A stretch of DNA of 26,150 nucleotides from Polymyxa betae (lineage: Eukaryota > Endomyxa > Phytomyxea > Plasmodiophorida > Plasmodiophoridae): the NCBI GenBank assembly GCA_003693705.1, contig RBZT01000483.1, forward strand, positions 1 to 26,150, written 5' to 3'. The notes under the pieces are model-generated. The model did no database searches. It was not told the DNA's origin and saw nothing but the letters and a program-made list of their open reading frames with translations. Positions 1 to 11,777 of this stretch are shown piece by piece. Both the position numbers and the translations under genes were made by a program. Numbering within the stretch: position 1 is the first letter of the stretch; each line of letters begins with the position of its first letter.

Positions 1-279
1 CCATACATTTCTCATTTCTTCTATGTCCCATACAAAAAAAATTCGAATCACAGCTCTTGGAATTTACTTTTTTCGAAAAATTTTTTCGTAACTTTCTTCT
101 AAACGATGAGATCTGTCGAATTACGAGATAATAATTTTGGTTGGAACCCTTTGGGAGGCCTCAATAGACCCCGACAATTCCCCATACAAATGTTGTCGGT
201 TTAAGACTGCCCGCACTGTACAGCTCTTTTTCATTGCGCTTTGGTATTCTGTGCCAGGCTTTGGGAGCTTGAGCCAGAC
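1..279. other. upstream intergenic stretch, no gene seen
   Basis: AT-rich sequence with poly-A and poly-T runs (for example around 34-41 and 66-88). I see no convincing coding frame, splice signals or RNA gene. It probably holds the promoter and 5' UTR of the RAP1-like gene starting at 280 and perhaps the end of a gene to the left. Confidence 0.5.
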
Positions 280-1498
280 ATGTCGGATATCTTTCAAGGC
301 ATTGCATTTTATATGACCCTTGGGCCTGAGAAGGCCAGGATCACGCGCCTCGTCACCGTAATCATTGCACTTATCGATTGTCTCCCAACGGTGAGATTTA
401 TGCCCAGGAACATGGCGGGACTATGGCCCAACATCCCAGTAGCAACACTATTCTTTTACTCGATCTGGATCGGATACCGACGATTCCTAATTCTCAATGG
501 CCGATGTTCAACACGAAACTTGTTGATCAATCCGTAGCTCAGCAGCGTTTTTTGGTAATTCGATGCTGGGGACAATCGGTTCGCATTTATTGCTTGGAAA
601 TAGAATCCCAAAGATTTCGAAATCAAGCCACCCCGATTAACTTACAGCTCAACGGATCGAGCCGCCCAGAGAACGCCTTATGCTCCCGAGGAAGATCTGA
701 TCTTGATGAAATACTTCAACGAAAATAACGGCAAGAATTCCATCAATTTCTTTGATAAAATGCAGAAAAATGGAGTCAGCATTGGGATGGTTGGCACCGA
801 CGTCGATCCTTACCAGTTTTATTACAGATTCTGCAGCGTACCGGCGAGTCGCTAAAGAATCGCTACAAGTTTTTAAAAGTACAGTCTGATGAATACTTCA
901 CTGAGCTTGAAAAGGTCATCGTCTGCATGTGTACAAAATTCTCGTTCTTTTAACAACATGTTCAGAAAGTATCTACAGTGAAGCTGAATGCCATTAAGCG
1001 GATGCCGAAAGCTGTTCAAGATATGATCGTTGATGAATCTAATGAGGTGAGCTGCCAGTCTGATTCTCTCTTCTCGCTCATGTTGCCTCAGGATGCTGCT
1101 CCTGTTGATGTTGATAACCCTGCCATAGCAACAAAGGTTATCAATACCTTACAGCAAAAAACTGGTCTTCCTATTGAGGTTATCGTCCATGCGCTTCTAA
1201 TTTGTTCGGTAAAAAGGCCACATTGAGATCAAAGCGCTATCTGAACTTTTTTTAGGGAAATGTGATGAAAGCGGAGACGAACTTGGTGAAGCACGTAGCT
1301 CCGGGGGCATGGACAGTTGGTGAAGATGACATCATCCTGAACGACGTTAAGGAGGGCGACGCCGGCGAAATGGAAGATGAAGGAAACGACGACGAACTGA
1401 AGAAGGAGATCCTGGAAGAACTACAAAGATACAGGTCGCAAGAAGAAATAGATAGTCGTGGAAAATTCTTGAAAAGTGTCCCGAATCTGCTTCTCTAA
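280..1498 (+). CDS. TERF2IP: RAP1/TERF2IP-like telomere (shelterin) protein
   Basis: Seven exons (280-357, 408-554, 604-774, 828-914, 966-1046, 1092-1208, 1256-1498) give 307 aa; human RAP1 has 399. Introns are 45-53 nt and every phase agrees. The N-terminus looks like the RAP1 BRCT domain: FYMTLGPEKARITRLVT then EHGGTM, like human FYVRPSPAKRRLSTL..HGG. A Myb-like domain follows (YAPEEDLILMKYFNENN, then ILQRTGESLKNRYKFL, matching LTQHSWQSLKDRYLKHL). The C-terminus resembles the RCT domain (AIATKVINTLQQKTGLPIEV, then WTVGEDDIIL) after a spacer and ends in an acidic/charged segment. In vertebrates RAP1 binds TRF2 at telomeres through the RCT; that partner is inferred here, not seen. It converges on the 1640-2848 gene, with 141 bp between stops. 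ATG 280 directly precedes the BRCT segment. The family call rests on remembered human sequence and three domains in the right order. Confidence 0.85.
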
Positions 1499-1639
1499 AT
1501 TACTTTTCAAAGTTGAAGCAGAAGCTGCTAACCATTCGGTCTAGCGTGAACCCGTTTATCACCGTTTTACAATCTAAATGGATTCTGTATAAATTTAATC
1601 ACAGTAATGATAACAATAATAATACGAAATCATTTGACA

Positions 1640-2848
1640 TCAATCGGAAATTGTCTGTGCTTCAGCAATCCTAGATCGGATTTCATTGATCAGGAACGGC
1701 AGACCTTCATCTCTATTACAGCGACACCACTCGACAATGTCTTCAACAACGACGCCATTCGCCGGGGTTAATTCCGCGCCCAGGACCGATCCATCTTCAC
1801 GGTCCAACTGGATCGATAACTGGACGCCCTCAGGTTTCAATTCCAGCACGAGCTTTTCAGATTCTGCAGAAACGAGCCGGCAATTGCCCAGAAACTGTAC
1901 GATCTGAGCGAATTTCGACACGAGCTCAACTCTGGGAGCCAAACCATCCAAGAGCATGGTCGGATCATTGACACCAATCTTCTTAAGTTCGTTGCTGAGC
2001 GGTTCACTCTTCCATTGTAGCTGTTCAATGCTTTCTTTCAGTTGCTGGATCTGATCATTCAGTTCTTTGACGACATTGGCCTGAGCGTCCAAAATCGCTT
2101 CACAAGCCGATTCAGTGTCGGCAGTCAGCAATTTGGCATCGACGCGACCGAAACGGTCTAGGTTGGCTTCGGCTGCTCGTTCAGCCGACGTTTTCGCGCG
2201 AGCTTCAGCGACTTCAATTGCAGATTGATGGCGTAATGTTAGGGAATGCCATTGTCGGGCGACATGTTCGGCTAATGTACTAATATTGGCCTCCAACTGT
2301 GAGACTTCCTGCTTTGCAGCCTGAATTGAAAGCAATCAGAGCAGCACAGGATGTGCTCTGAGTTCAAGGGTGACCTTAAGCTTCGAGCGCGCTTCGCTAG
2401 ATTGCATGTCGAGACCTTCGATGAGCTCATCATCGACTTCCACGCTGTCTTTACACAAAGCCGAGAGAAACGCTGAATTGAGTCAGTTCAAAACCAAAAA
2501 AAAAAAATTCAAGAGCATTGCTGTGAACCTTGTTTAGCTTCGAGCTCGGAAACATTGAATCTGAGCAGAAGGCGGATTAGCTCTTCGTTTTCAAGATAAA
2601 TCGAAAACTCACTTGAGTTTAGCGAATGTCTCTTGGGCCTCAACTAGCTGATTTTGCAGAGAAGAGTGATCGGGAACCAAGCCCAGCATCGACGGAAAAT
2701 TCAGCCGATCGGAAATCAACGCCAGGCTGGGTATCACACCATTATTCCTATCGCTGTGTCAGGCGACTAACAGATCGCTGCTCATCAATGCCTTGCTGTC
2801 TTACATATTTGGTTGCCGGCCAGATGCCGGTGACGCTGATCGATCCAT
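1640..2848 (-). CDS. coiled-coil protein with possible RWD-like C-terminal domain
   Basis: Five exons on the minus strand (2848-2805, 2753-2613, 2560-2529, 2472-2375, 2320-1640) give 331 aa with consistent phases and introns of 51-56 nt. Residues about 40-200 are rich in A, E, Q, K and L with heptad-like spacing, as in a long coiled coil. The last about 90 residues (from ELVSKFAQIVQFLGNCRLV to ...LPFLINEIRSRI) alternate short beta-like strands and end in a helix, which would suit an RWD-type fold. That arrangement is known in kinetochore proteins such as Spc24/Spc25 and the Zwint/Sos7 group, but I do not recognise clear family motifs. The frame also stays open to an ATG at 2962, so the protein may start earlier with a P/S-rich leader. 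Function unassigned. Confidence 0.7.
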
Positions 2849-2996
2849 GAAGATTCGCAGATCGGCAGCAGCGCAGCGAGGCGGCCGAAACACGACCGAT
2901 GGTGACGATGGCGGTCCAAATGGCCAACTAGGCCAGGCTGCAGTCAGACAGGGCCGCGCCATTATGTACTTAAGTAATCAGGAGACCCCGACCCGA

Positions 2997-3452
2997 TCAG
3001 TAGATTTCAAGGCAGCCCAGAGTATGTGAGAGTGACCCCCCTAACAAAGATGATAAACTCAATTGGGTGCGTTGCGACCCTCGAGCACGCAGTAACGACT
3101 TGGCTGTAGTTCGAATTTCGCAACAATCCCGCCAACTTTGCGTGTCAGCAGAACTAGCGCAGATGAAAACCAGCTGATTTTGAATTGAGGGGATAGTGGA
3201 CCGGTCAGTTCCGGGCTGAAGCTGATTTTCTGGCTGTGTGACATTACGAGGAGGCTTTCCCGCTAATGGGACGAGTTTAGAAATTGGGCATTTGTAAAAG
3301 GAAATGCATTGAATTAGCTGACAGAGGTCAATGGTATCCGCTCGGATTCGTAGAGCTACGCTGGTAGCGACTGCACGAAGAGCTTGCGATATGGTATGCG
3401 CTGGTTGTTTCTTATCTGGACCGTTGCTGCTTTTGCCAAATATCGGCGGCAT
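2997..3452 (-). CDS. weak open frame, unassigned
   Basis: A 151-codon open frame runs from ATG 3452 to a TGA at 2997-2999. It starts with a basic segment (MPPIFGKSSNGPDKK) and contains SQALRAVATSVALRI. A 54-nt GT..AG interval (GTC after CTTCGTGCA to AG before CTAATTC) keeps the frame, so a spliced form is possible. I recognise no domain, and composition after residue 70 looks noncoding. The rest of the stretch from 2963 to 3633 shows nothing else I can support. If real, the gene would be divergent from the AIFM3-like gene, with 181 bp between start codons. Confidence 0.25.
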   Translation of the reverse strand: MPPIFGKSSNGPDKKQPAHTISQALRAVATSVALRIRADTIDLCQLIQCISFYKCPISKLVPLAGKPPRNVTQPENQLQPGTDRSTIPSIQNQLVFICASSADTQSWRDCCEIRTTAKSLLRARGSQRTQLSLSSLLGGSLSHTLGCLEIY

Positions 3453-3633
3453 TGTAACACAATGTCATAAACGTTTTTTTTTATTTTGAGGTTGATGCCA
3501 CCGAAGCCGCACATCTTTCGTGCAGCAAAAGTACAAATGAAAATTCCAAAACTGCGTTATGATTCCGAATTTATGTATTATGTATAGCAGTATAGGTATG
3601 GTAGTTATTCGAAGCAATTAGAAATCGCTCGCC

Positions 3634-6000
3634 ATGATCATGGCGGCAGTGCGCAGAGGCACCCGATTTCTCTGGAATGGAAACGGGGTTCAGATGGCGA
3701 CGCCTCGTTGCTCACATTCTGCCCGTGTTGCCAACATGATGCAAATCATACCGGCGAACGCGAGATTACACAGTGGCGTCGCTGATGGAAAGAAGGTACA
3801 TCCGATACCTAGTCGGGTTGCGCCGCCCTCTAGCGTTACCCCTCCGGGTCTTTTGGGAGTTTGGGGCCATCTTTAACTTGTTGTCATTATCCATTTGTAG
3901 AGGGAACCTATGTGGAAGCAAATTTGGAAGATCGGGGCGGTCGACAACGAGGGCCCGGCCTGCCCTGGCCAAGTTGTCGAACTGGATGATGGCACTAAGG
4001 TTCTGATTGTCGTGGACGGGTCGAAGCCGGGAAAGGCAATCAGTGTCGTTGGGTCCACCTGCCCACATGTTGGTGCACCGCTAGGTCCAGCGTTATGATC
4101 GCTTTGCTTCTGAATCTTATCGACGATTAGTGAATGGTGTTCTTCATGAGAATCACTTGCTGTGTCCATGGCACGGAGCTTGTTTCAATGTTCAAACCGG
4201 TGATATTGAAGAAGGTCCCTCAATTCACAGTATTCCTGTGTATAAGCATCGCATTCGGGAAGGCCATGTTGAAATCGGTAACAATATTCCTAGCTTCTGT
4301 AAGGTCAAAATTTAATCACGTCATCCTAGAGATCGATCCTGAAACGAAGGCCCCAGTGGTTCTTCCTCGCAAGACCCCTGCAGTCAGCTCAGAACAGATT
4401 AACAAAGTCGTCGTTATTGGTGGAGGTGCTGGAGGCCACGCAGCCGTCTCAATTTTGGTCGAGCAAGGATTCAAAGGCTCAATTACGCTCATTTCCGAAG
4501 AGGTCATACTATATTTCCAGTCTTCTTCGATTCCCACGTTTGGAAGATTTATTTTGTTTTTGGTTTAGAACTCACTCCCATATGATCGCCCGACGCTGTC
4601 GAAGAACATGTCGAAGCCTTTGGATTCGATCTTACTTAGCCCGCCATCATTCTATAGCGGTAAAGTCAAGTTGATCCTGGGAACTACTGCAACTGCCATT
4701 CGAGCTGCCGAGAAAACAGTCGTATTGCAGAATGGCACCTTTGAACCGTACGATAAACTCATTGTTGCTACTGGCGGAAGGTACTTTTGTTGCCTTATTT
4801 GTCTTGACATTAACGTCGAATTGCAGCCCTTTCAAGCTACGTATTCCAGGATCCGATCTACGGCATATTTACACGTTGAGATCAGCAGCAGATGCCAATG
4901 CCATCGCTACTCGTGCAGATGCCGCGAAGAAAATCGTCATTGTTGGTGCCGGGTTTATCGGTTTGGAAGCGGCGTCGTATTTTAAGTAGACTTCATTTCT
5001 GCTCGGCCTTTGACTTGCTAATGCATTTTCAGGCGCAATTGTGATGCCGAATCCATCACGATTCTGAACCGCGACCCCGCCCCGCCTCTGGCAAATGTGT
5101 TTGGGAAAGACATTGGTTCCTGTGTACAAGCACTACACGAGAGCAATGGAATCAAATTTGTTTTCAACTGCGGGATTTCTCAGTTTTTGCCGGGTCTCGA
5201 GTAAGGCTGATGGTGTGTCGCCAGAACGCTAATCTCACTCAGTGAATTTCAGCCCCAAAGAAGTTGGAAAAGTGGTGACTGACAAAGGAGAATTTGAAGC
5301 TGACTTGGTCTGTTGTGTTTAGTTTTTCTGATCTTGGAATTTATTCTGTTTACTCAGGTATTGATCGGTATTGGTGTGTCGTTGAATACATCGTTGTTGA
5401 AAGGTGTAGTTGAACTGACTGAGGTACTGAGAATCTGTTCCATGGCTTATTGGACTTATTTTCATTTGTCAGAATATTGGCGAAGTTCAAGTGAACCATT
5501 TCATGCAAACTACCAACTGCGACATTTACGCTGTTGGCGACATCGCTCGGTTTCCTTTGTGGTCCAGTACCGGCAAAACAAGATCTGAGCATTGGGCTGT
5601 TGCTCAAAATCAAGGTGATGTACAGTCTTGTAAAGACCCATACCTTTCTAATATCACGTTCTTCTTAGGCCGAACTGCTGCGCGCCATATACTTGGCTTG
5701 CTTCAGCCTTTCAAGAGCGTCCCTTTCTTCTGGTCTGTTTTGTTTGGAGCGGGTATTCGTTTTGCAGGATACACTTCGAAGTACGATCGCGTGATTATTG
5801 ATGGCGATCTCGGGCAACGGAAGTTCTTAGCCTTCTTCATTGTTGGAGATTCGGTCGCTGCGGTTGCAAGTCTCGGCCGTGATCCTATGGTTGCCGCAGC
5901 TATAGAGCTTTTCCGTTCCAATCGAATGCCTACCACTAAGGAATTAGAAAGTGACCATGGTTCTCGTGATTTGAGAAAGCGCCTGGCCCAATTGTCTTAA
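3634..6000 (+). CDS. AIFM3: AIFM3-like Rieske FAD/NAD oxidoreductase
   Basis: Eleven exons (3634-3795, 3901-4084, 4131-4277, 4330-4502, 4569-4780, 4827-4985, 5033-5200, 5253-5307, 5358-5423, 5473-5614, 5669-6000) sum to 599 aa; human AIFM3 has 605. An R/S-rich start suggests a mitochondrial presequence. A Rieske [2Fe-2S] domain follows, with CPHVGAPL and CPWHGACF supplying the Cys/His ligands. Two dinucleotide-binding motifs, VVVIGGGAGGHAA and IVIVGAGFIGLEAASYF, mark the FAD and NAD(P)H folds; LPYDRPTLSK and CDIYAVGDIARFPL are also family-typical. It should pass electrons between NAD(P)H, FAD and the Rieske cluster; the physiological acceptor is not visible. The first intron is either 3796-3900 (105 nt) or, with the in-phase donor after ...PPGLLG, 42 nt, adding 21 residues. 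HEATR1 follows 219 bp downstream. Confidence 0.93.
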
Positions 6001-6037
6001 TTGCTTTATTAAACAATCCATTCTATACTGTGTATTT

Positions 6038-6055
6038 TATACTGTATACAGTATA
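6038..6055. repeat. 18-bp perfect palindrome in the AIFM3-like 3' flank
   Basis: TATACTGTATACAGTATA reads the same on both strands. An imperfect copy (TATACTGTGTA) lies just before it, and the 10-bp palindrome ATTGTACAAT lies a few tens of bases after. It sits 38-55 nt past the AIFM3-like stop, so it would be in the 3' UTR or terminator region and could form a hairpin in RNA. Confidence 0.9.
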
Positions 6056-6219
6056 GCCGTATAGACTCTGTATGTACATTGTACAATGATAAATCCATCA
6101 AAACTTTGATTTTTTTGCACAACTTTTTGTCACTCTCCGCGCAGTCCGTAGCGGCTCCGTCATCGCGTCCTGCAGATTGATCGCCGTTCCTGAAAAATTC
6201 AGGAAAGTCTCGAATCGCG

Positions 6220-9200
6220 ATGGCGTCTCGGCTAGCATCTCAGCTGCAAGCCTTGGCACAATCAAGAAAATCAGTGGCTCAGAATACCGTACGAAAGCAA
6301 CCATCACTTTTATTTGAAGCACATATTGCTGCTCGCTATGATAATGAGACGATTTTCGCCAATGCCAGCGAGGCTCTTCAGCAGTTAATCGAGATCGATG
6401 GCCGATTTCGTCCATTTTCAAATTCGCTGTTTCGGCCTGGTGCTTGGCAAATTGATATCGATGTGGCGCCTCAAGATGATGTCGCTCGTCTACTCACACA
6501 AGTAGAGAAGATGCTTCCGCTGCTCTCAGCCAACTTCTTACTGACCCCAACACTCAATGTCGTCGAGTACCTCATAAGGCAGTATCGTGTTCAGAACCGA
6601 TGCCGAGACGCTTTTTTATGCATGGCATTGCCTTATTACGAAAGCCCGGTGTTTCATCGCATTGTCGGCCTCGTTAGCCTTACCGACGAATGGGTGTTCT
6701 TAAAACCGTCGTTTCAACAAGATGAAGGCTATGCAAAATCTACATTGGTGAATCGTGCCTGCTCTCATGCCTCATTCTTTCAGATCGTCCTGCAGATCGC
6801 GGCTCGCGGTGCTGAGTTGGCCAAGACCGGCTCCAGCAATCATGCTGCCGTCTCGTTCGCCTCTTCAATCGTGACAGCCGTTATTGAAAGGAAATCCATC
6901 AGTGAGGGTCATCTCCGCTTTCTGCTTCCCTTCTTGCATAAAGCTTTAAACAACAAGAAGACCTCCTGTGTTGAACTTCGCTCGCCCGCCGAATCTGTCG
7001 CTATCGCTGTCTCATCATTTCTTTCGGCAAGCGCTGTCAATGCTCTCGTCACATCTATTGTTATTGGCATCGATTCTGACGCTAACGTTCAACAAGCTCA
7101 GAAACAACTCAGATGTGCCGCTCATATATTCAGATGTCGACGCCCAGATTGGCCATTACCTGAAAAGGCCTTCAGCTACGCAGTCGACATCAGCTGTATT
7201 ATCGATGCATTAGCTGATCTAAAAGCTTCAGATAATATCAATGTATTCGTCGACGCATTCATCACTTTCTTAATCCAGTCTGGAAAACTCTCTCTGGCGA
7301 CTACCCTCATCACCAAAGCGACCGATACTTCATTTGACTATCTCCAACGGTGCATCGATCTTGCAATGAAATCCAAGCAAGATATTGAGAAGTTCCGCCG
7401 CGACCTCGGCTTTGGTTTCCTGGACCAGTTCCGTCATCCCGACGCCCATGTCCGTCTATCAGCTTTCGTATCTCTTGAACAACAAGTTACAAAGGGTGAC
7501 TTCACGATTGGAGCGGCCTCCGCCGTTTATTACGATTGTCTCAATGATCAATCACTTGCTCTGGTTTCGGCTGTTCTGCGAAGCCCTACGACGACCTCGG
7601 TTGTTGATCCGGGCAGTCTCTGCACTGCTGTGCGACGAGCTTTGAAGCGATTCGATTCGGAGAGCGAATTGATTCGATATGCGGTTCTAGCACTGTCGCG
7701 ATCTGATCGCGATGAGTGTGCCGTCCTTCTGGTGGATATCTCAATCGCACACCCAGCTGCATTACTTCACATCAACGATGCTTATCATTCTCTGTGGAAG
7801 AATGTCGATTCTGATTCGTTGTGTCGCACCATTGCGAATGGTACGAACGCGTCGACCATGGCATTGGTCCTGGAGATTCTCAGATCCCGTCCGGTTCTCC
7901 TGCCTGTTTTCGGTCTGATCCCCAAGAAAATGGGCTCGGAATCGTTGAAGGAATTCATTCAGACGCTTGAAATCGTGGGCACCGGACTTGAGTCGCCATC
8001 ACCTGAATATGACGCCGCGTGTAAATCGGTTGCACAGGCGACTGCCGATATCGATAATCATCGATTACTGTTCGCCATCGCTTCTAAGTTTGGCGCTCAT
8101 CAGACGATTTCTTACATTGCTGATGTTCACTCGAAGACGATATTCGTGCTGCTGTCGTCTTTGTGGCAGAATCCGACCTCGGCAGTTTCCACCATTGTCT
8201 CTGCTATTGACACAGTTTCGAAATGCCTCCCCAAAAAGAACAACTTGTCGTTCTTAGTTCCTCATTTGCTTTCTGTTATCTGTCATGAAGATGAGCGCGT
8301 TCGCGATGCTGTTCTGTCAGCTTTTACCAGTATTAAGCCGTTTTGTCGGCCAAATTTTAAGCCGATCGCTAACAAATTGCTATCTCCTTCATTCTTGAAC
8401 AACACTGACTTCGGATCCTTGCTTGATAAGCTCACCGGCGCTGCAAAAGAGATCCGAATCGACAGGTAAGCGCTTCCGACACAACTAGAAGTTCTCTATT
8501 GACACCTGTGTAAGATATTGGTCTCGAAAGGTCCCTGTCGGCTCGCAAGAGCTAGCTGCTCTGATCCGCGCTTGCCCTCTATTGCATAACGATCATTCCC
8601 GTGTTGCTTTGCTATCAAACATTCATTTCGATCGGCTTGATTCGTCTCTTGTCTCTGATGCTCTTCAACTTGTTAATCAGGGGACCTGCCATGTCTTGCT
8701 GCCTAAAATCGCTGCATCAGAGGACATTGATCTTGCGAGTAAATGTCTTGCAGGCTTCGTTCGTTCGTCGCAGCCCAAATCCGTCATTCATCAGGCGCTC
8801 AGAATACTGAAATTGCGCCATTATGAATGTCTTCCTCAAGAGGAGAAACTGTCTCTATTGCTGCGTTTCACCGAGTTATTGATTACTGATTTAGCTGCAC
8901 CAACTTTCGAGGTTTTGTCCAGTTTGAAGGTATCAGCTGTGCTCGAGATTCGTTGCTGCGGGTTCACTGAGCTCATTCATCAGGTGTCCGGTGATATCGC
9001 TTCCACTGTTCTGCGATCCGTTAACGACACTCCTCGTCAAGTGGCGCTCCTCAGAGTGTGGGCGAATGTTGACATCGCTGTCGATCCATCACCCTTCGTT
9101 GTCGCTCTATTTGAGATGCTGGAGTCACCAGCAACTGATGCAGCCGTTCTTGATAACATTCTGAAGTCACTTCTAAACGTTAAGAACGTTTCCGAAATCG

Positions 9201-11683
9201 GTACTGGGTTGACTTTCAGTTTTATGAATTCTGATTCTGATCCTGTAATAGTTACAAGACAAAACATTTCGCTTCGTTGCTTGGTGGATAGAACCAGCTG
9301 TTCTCGTGACTTCTGTGCCAATGCTACTGTCTTACTGATCGCTCTTGCCTCGAGTGGCGTCAAGTCGGTCACGGATCTGATAATTCCTTCCCTGGTCAAT
9401 ATCATCCCGTTCTTGACCAATGAGGATTCTTTTGTTTCTAACGTGCTCATCAACGCATTGCAAGTATTCATTCCTATTTGCGGAAAGCCCCAAGAAATCA
9501 CAAATCTTTTTCTTAACTCCTGGTAACACCAGCCGTGATTGTCTCCCCTACGAGATAATAACTTGTTTGTTAGGGCGACGTTACCTTGCATTGTTCGCGA
9601 GAATGTTTTCCATTGCTTGATCTCGGCGCTGAAAAACCTAGGTCCTGTTACGGCTCAACTGATCGCGAGATCCGGCCCAGAATCAGTTTCGTTTTGCCAT
9701 TCACTTTTCAGTCGGTTCTCTGCTCCAGAGCAGATTTCCGGCTTGGCGGATATCCTTCATTGCCATGATTCCGGTCAGCCTGCCAAGCGCCGTAAACATT
9801 CCTCGAAACCGATGCCCCCAGTACTGTCGTTTATTGCTCTTCGCCTGGACCATTCTTCATTCGTGTCAGCTATCAGAAAATCGGCCGAATGCAGCAATGC
9901 ATTCGTTCAACTATATGGTGCTGTCTTGTCTGAACCGGAATCGGAATGGCTTGACGCTATCATCAAAAATGTTATTGCTGTTGCTTCATTACCTTCTTTC
10001 GTGTCAAACTTGGGTGCACTTATGGAGCCAATCTCTAAAGACAATGAAACGTTACGCCGACGTGCCCTACAGCTATTGAACGATAAGTTAGAAGCTGTTT
10101 GCGAGGTCGGATGCAAAGTTGATGAAATCGTCCCTGCCGTCGATGTGCTTTTGCCGAATCTGCTTACTATTATCAACATGGACTCGGAACCTGATATGAA
10201 CAGGCAGCTTTCGCTTCTGGTCTGTTGACAATTCGCCCGCTATCAAGCTTGAACCTGATTGCTCTTCTAGGTGATCGATGCCTTATGTGGTTTGTGCCCA
10301 GACGATGTCGTGGCTCCATTTATTGGCGCTATTCCTCAGGTGTTGGCTATCATCCCGTCATCTTCAACTGAGCTTCGATCTTCTGCCTTGATGACGCTGG
10401 GATCCGTTATGTCAAAATTAGGACCTCATTCATTGAAATTCCTGTCAAGTGTTATGCCCGTGCTTATCGAAAATGTCTTCACATTACAGGCTACTGCTCT
10501 TTCTGCAATCTGTGCAATCGTCACGTAAGATGTCTGACTTTGGTCATTTGCCTCAACTGACGAGACTATAGCGCGTTACCGAAGTTTCTGGCTCCTCATA
10601 TGCAAGCATTGTTCCAGGCCATTCTGTCACCATCGGCTATTGGCTGTGATATCACTGAGCAGATTTTCAAACGATTGGCATCTGGAGTTCCTCCTCGGAT
10701 ACTGGTCACCTCGATCGCTCATTTTGAACACCCTCATGAGAAGCTCCTGGACCTGCTTAGGACAGTCATCGTTGATTATATGGTAGCCGCAGATATCAAG
10801 GCCCATAATAGGGCAATATTCCAACTTTGCTTGAAATCTTTCGACACTGAAGTTTCTACGGTTTCAGATCAGGCCGTTTCACTATTCACAGCGCTTGCTG
10901 TTCGTCTCAACGAGAATCAGCTCTCTGGCCTATACGCCTCTATGCTTGAATGGGCTGGTCCTTCCTCAGAATGTTCTGAAACCCGACATTCTTCCCTGTT
11001 CGCCATCTTGAACGGCTTATTGGATAGTTTGGAAGTTCTTATTGTACCATATGTGCATCAAGTCGTTGATCTTATCAATGGCGCCCTTTCCAGCAAAACC
11101 GCCTCCCAGCGCCTGGCTTCGTTGGCTCTTGATATTCTACGTAAAACTTGCCAACACGATGATGGCAATTTCGTCTCAAAACCAAGGTTTGTCTGTTGTT
11201 CTCGGCGAAGGTTTGATTCTCATGTCGCTGTAGATTTGATGCCATTCTTTCTGCTTTCATCAACCGAATCAAAATCTCATGCATCAATCATCTTCCAGCT
11301 GAAATCAAGAAATTCGAGAACTGCCATCTCGTACCATGTGCTGCCGCACTGGCAGCTACCTTCGAACATGAGGTGATAACTTTACAGCGCGATTGTATCA
11401 ACTATGCTCAGCATTGTTTTAGATGTACTGGAAACCAATGTCGCATGAGCTGTTACAGTTAACCAGAAACAGCAAGCCTGGCATCAGGCACGCCGCTTTC
11501 GTCTGCTTACACGGCATGATGAATGGGTTGGGAGAGCCGCTTCTGGTCATCCTACCTGAAATGCTGCCATATATCTCGGAAGCGCTTGAAGACGACGACG
11601 CCGTGGTCGAAGCTGCTGTCCGCGACCTCATCACTGTACTTGAACAAGTATCAGGCGAAAGCATGCAGGACTATCTCAAATAA
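6220..11683 (+). CDS. HEATR1: HEATR1/UTP10 small-subunit processome protein
   Basis: Seven exons (6220-8465, 8515-9522, 9574-10219, 10271-10524, 10572-11186, 11234-11372, 11423-11683) sum to 1722 aa; human HEATR1 has 2144. Introns are 47-51 nt and all phases agree. The start (MASRLASQLQALAQ) and segments such as LPYYESPVFHRIVGL match the N-terminal U3 snoRNP protein 10 region (human LPYHETRIFVRVIQL). The body is a long run of HEAT-like helical pairs. The C-terminus, MLPYISEALEDDDAVVEAA to GESMQDYLK, matches the human end (FVPFISELMEDECEEV..GEPLQSYF). The family acts in the nucleolus in pre-rRNA transcription and 18S processing. The stop codon overlaps an AATAAA signal, and the next gene starts 94 bp later on the same strand. 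Confidence 0.94.
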
Positions 11684-11684
11684 A
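11679..11684 (+). terminator. AATAAA signal overlapping the HEATR1 stop codon
   Basis: AATAAA contains the TAA stop at 11681-11683. The transcript end would fall in the 94-bp gap before the next start codon at 11778. The overlap fits the strong compaction of this locus. Confidence 0.55.
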
Positions 11685-11777
11685 CCTATCACTAATTTAT
11701 CAAAATACGTAACACTTTTGACCCATCCTCTAAGCGACTGATTATCGTTACATGTCTGTCTCCGTGCTGATTTTATT

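Noticed and set aside
1686-1907. Plus-strand open frame opposite the coiled-coil gene
   Set aside because: It lies antisense to a 227-codon exon with clear coiled-coil composition and has low-complexity Ser/Thr residues.
4134-4568. Continuous 144-codon frame in the AIFM3-like gene, including a part out of frame with the Rieske domain
   Set aside because: A 52-nt intron (4278-4329) explains the frame change and gives a continuous family match.
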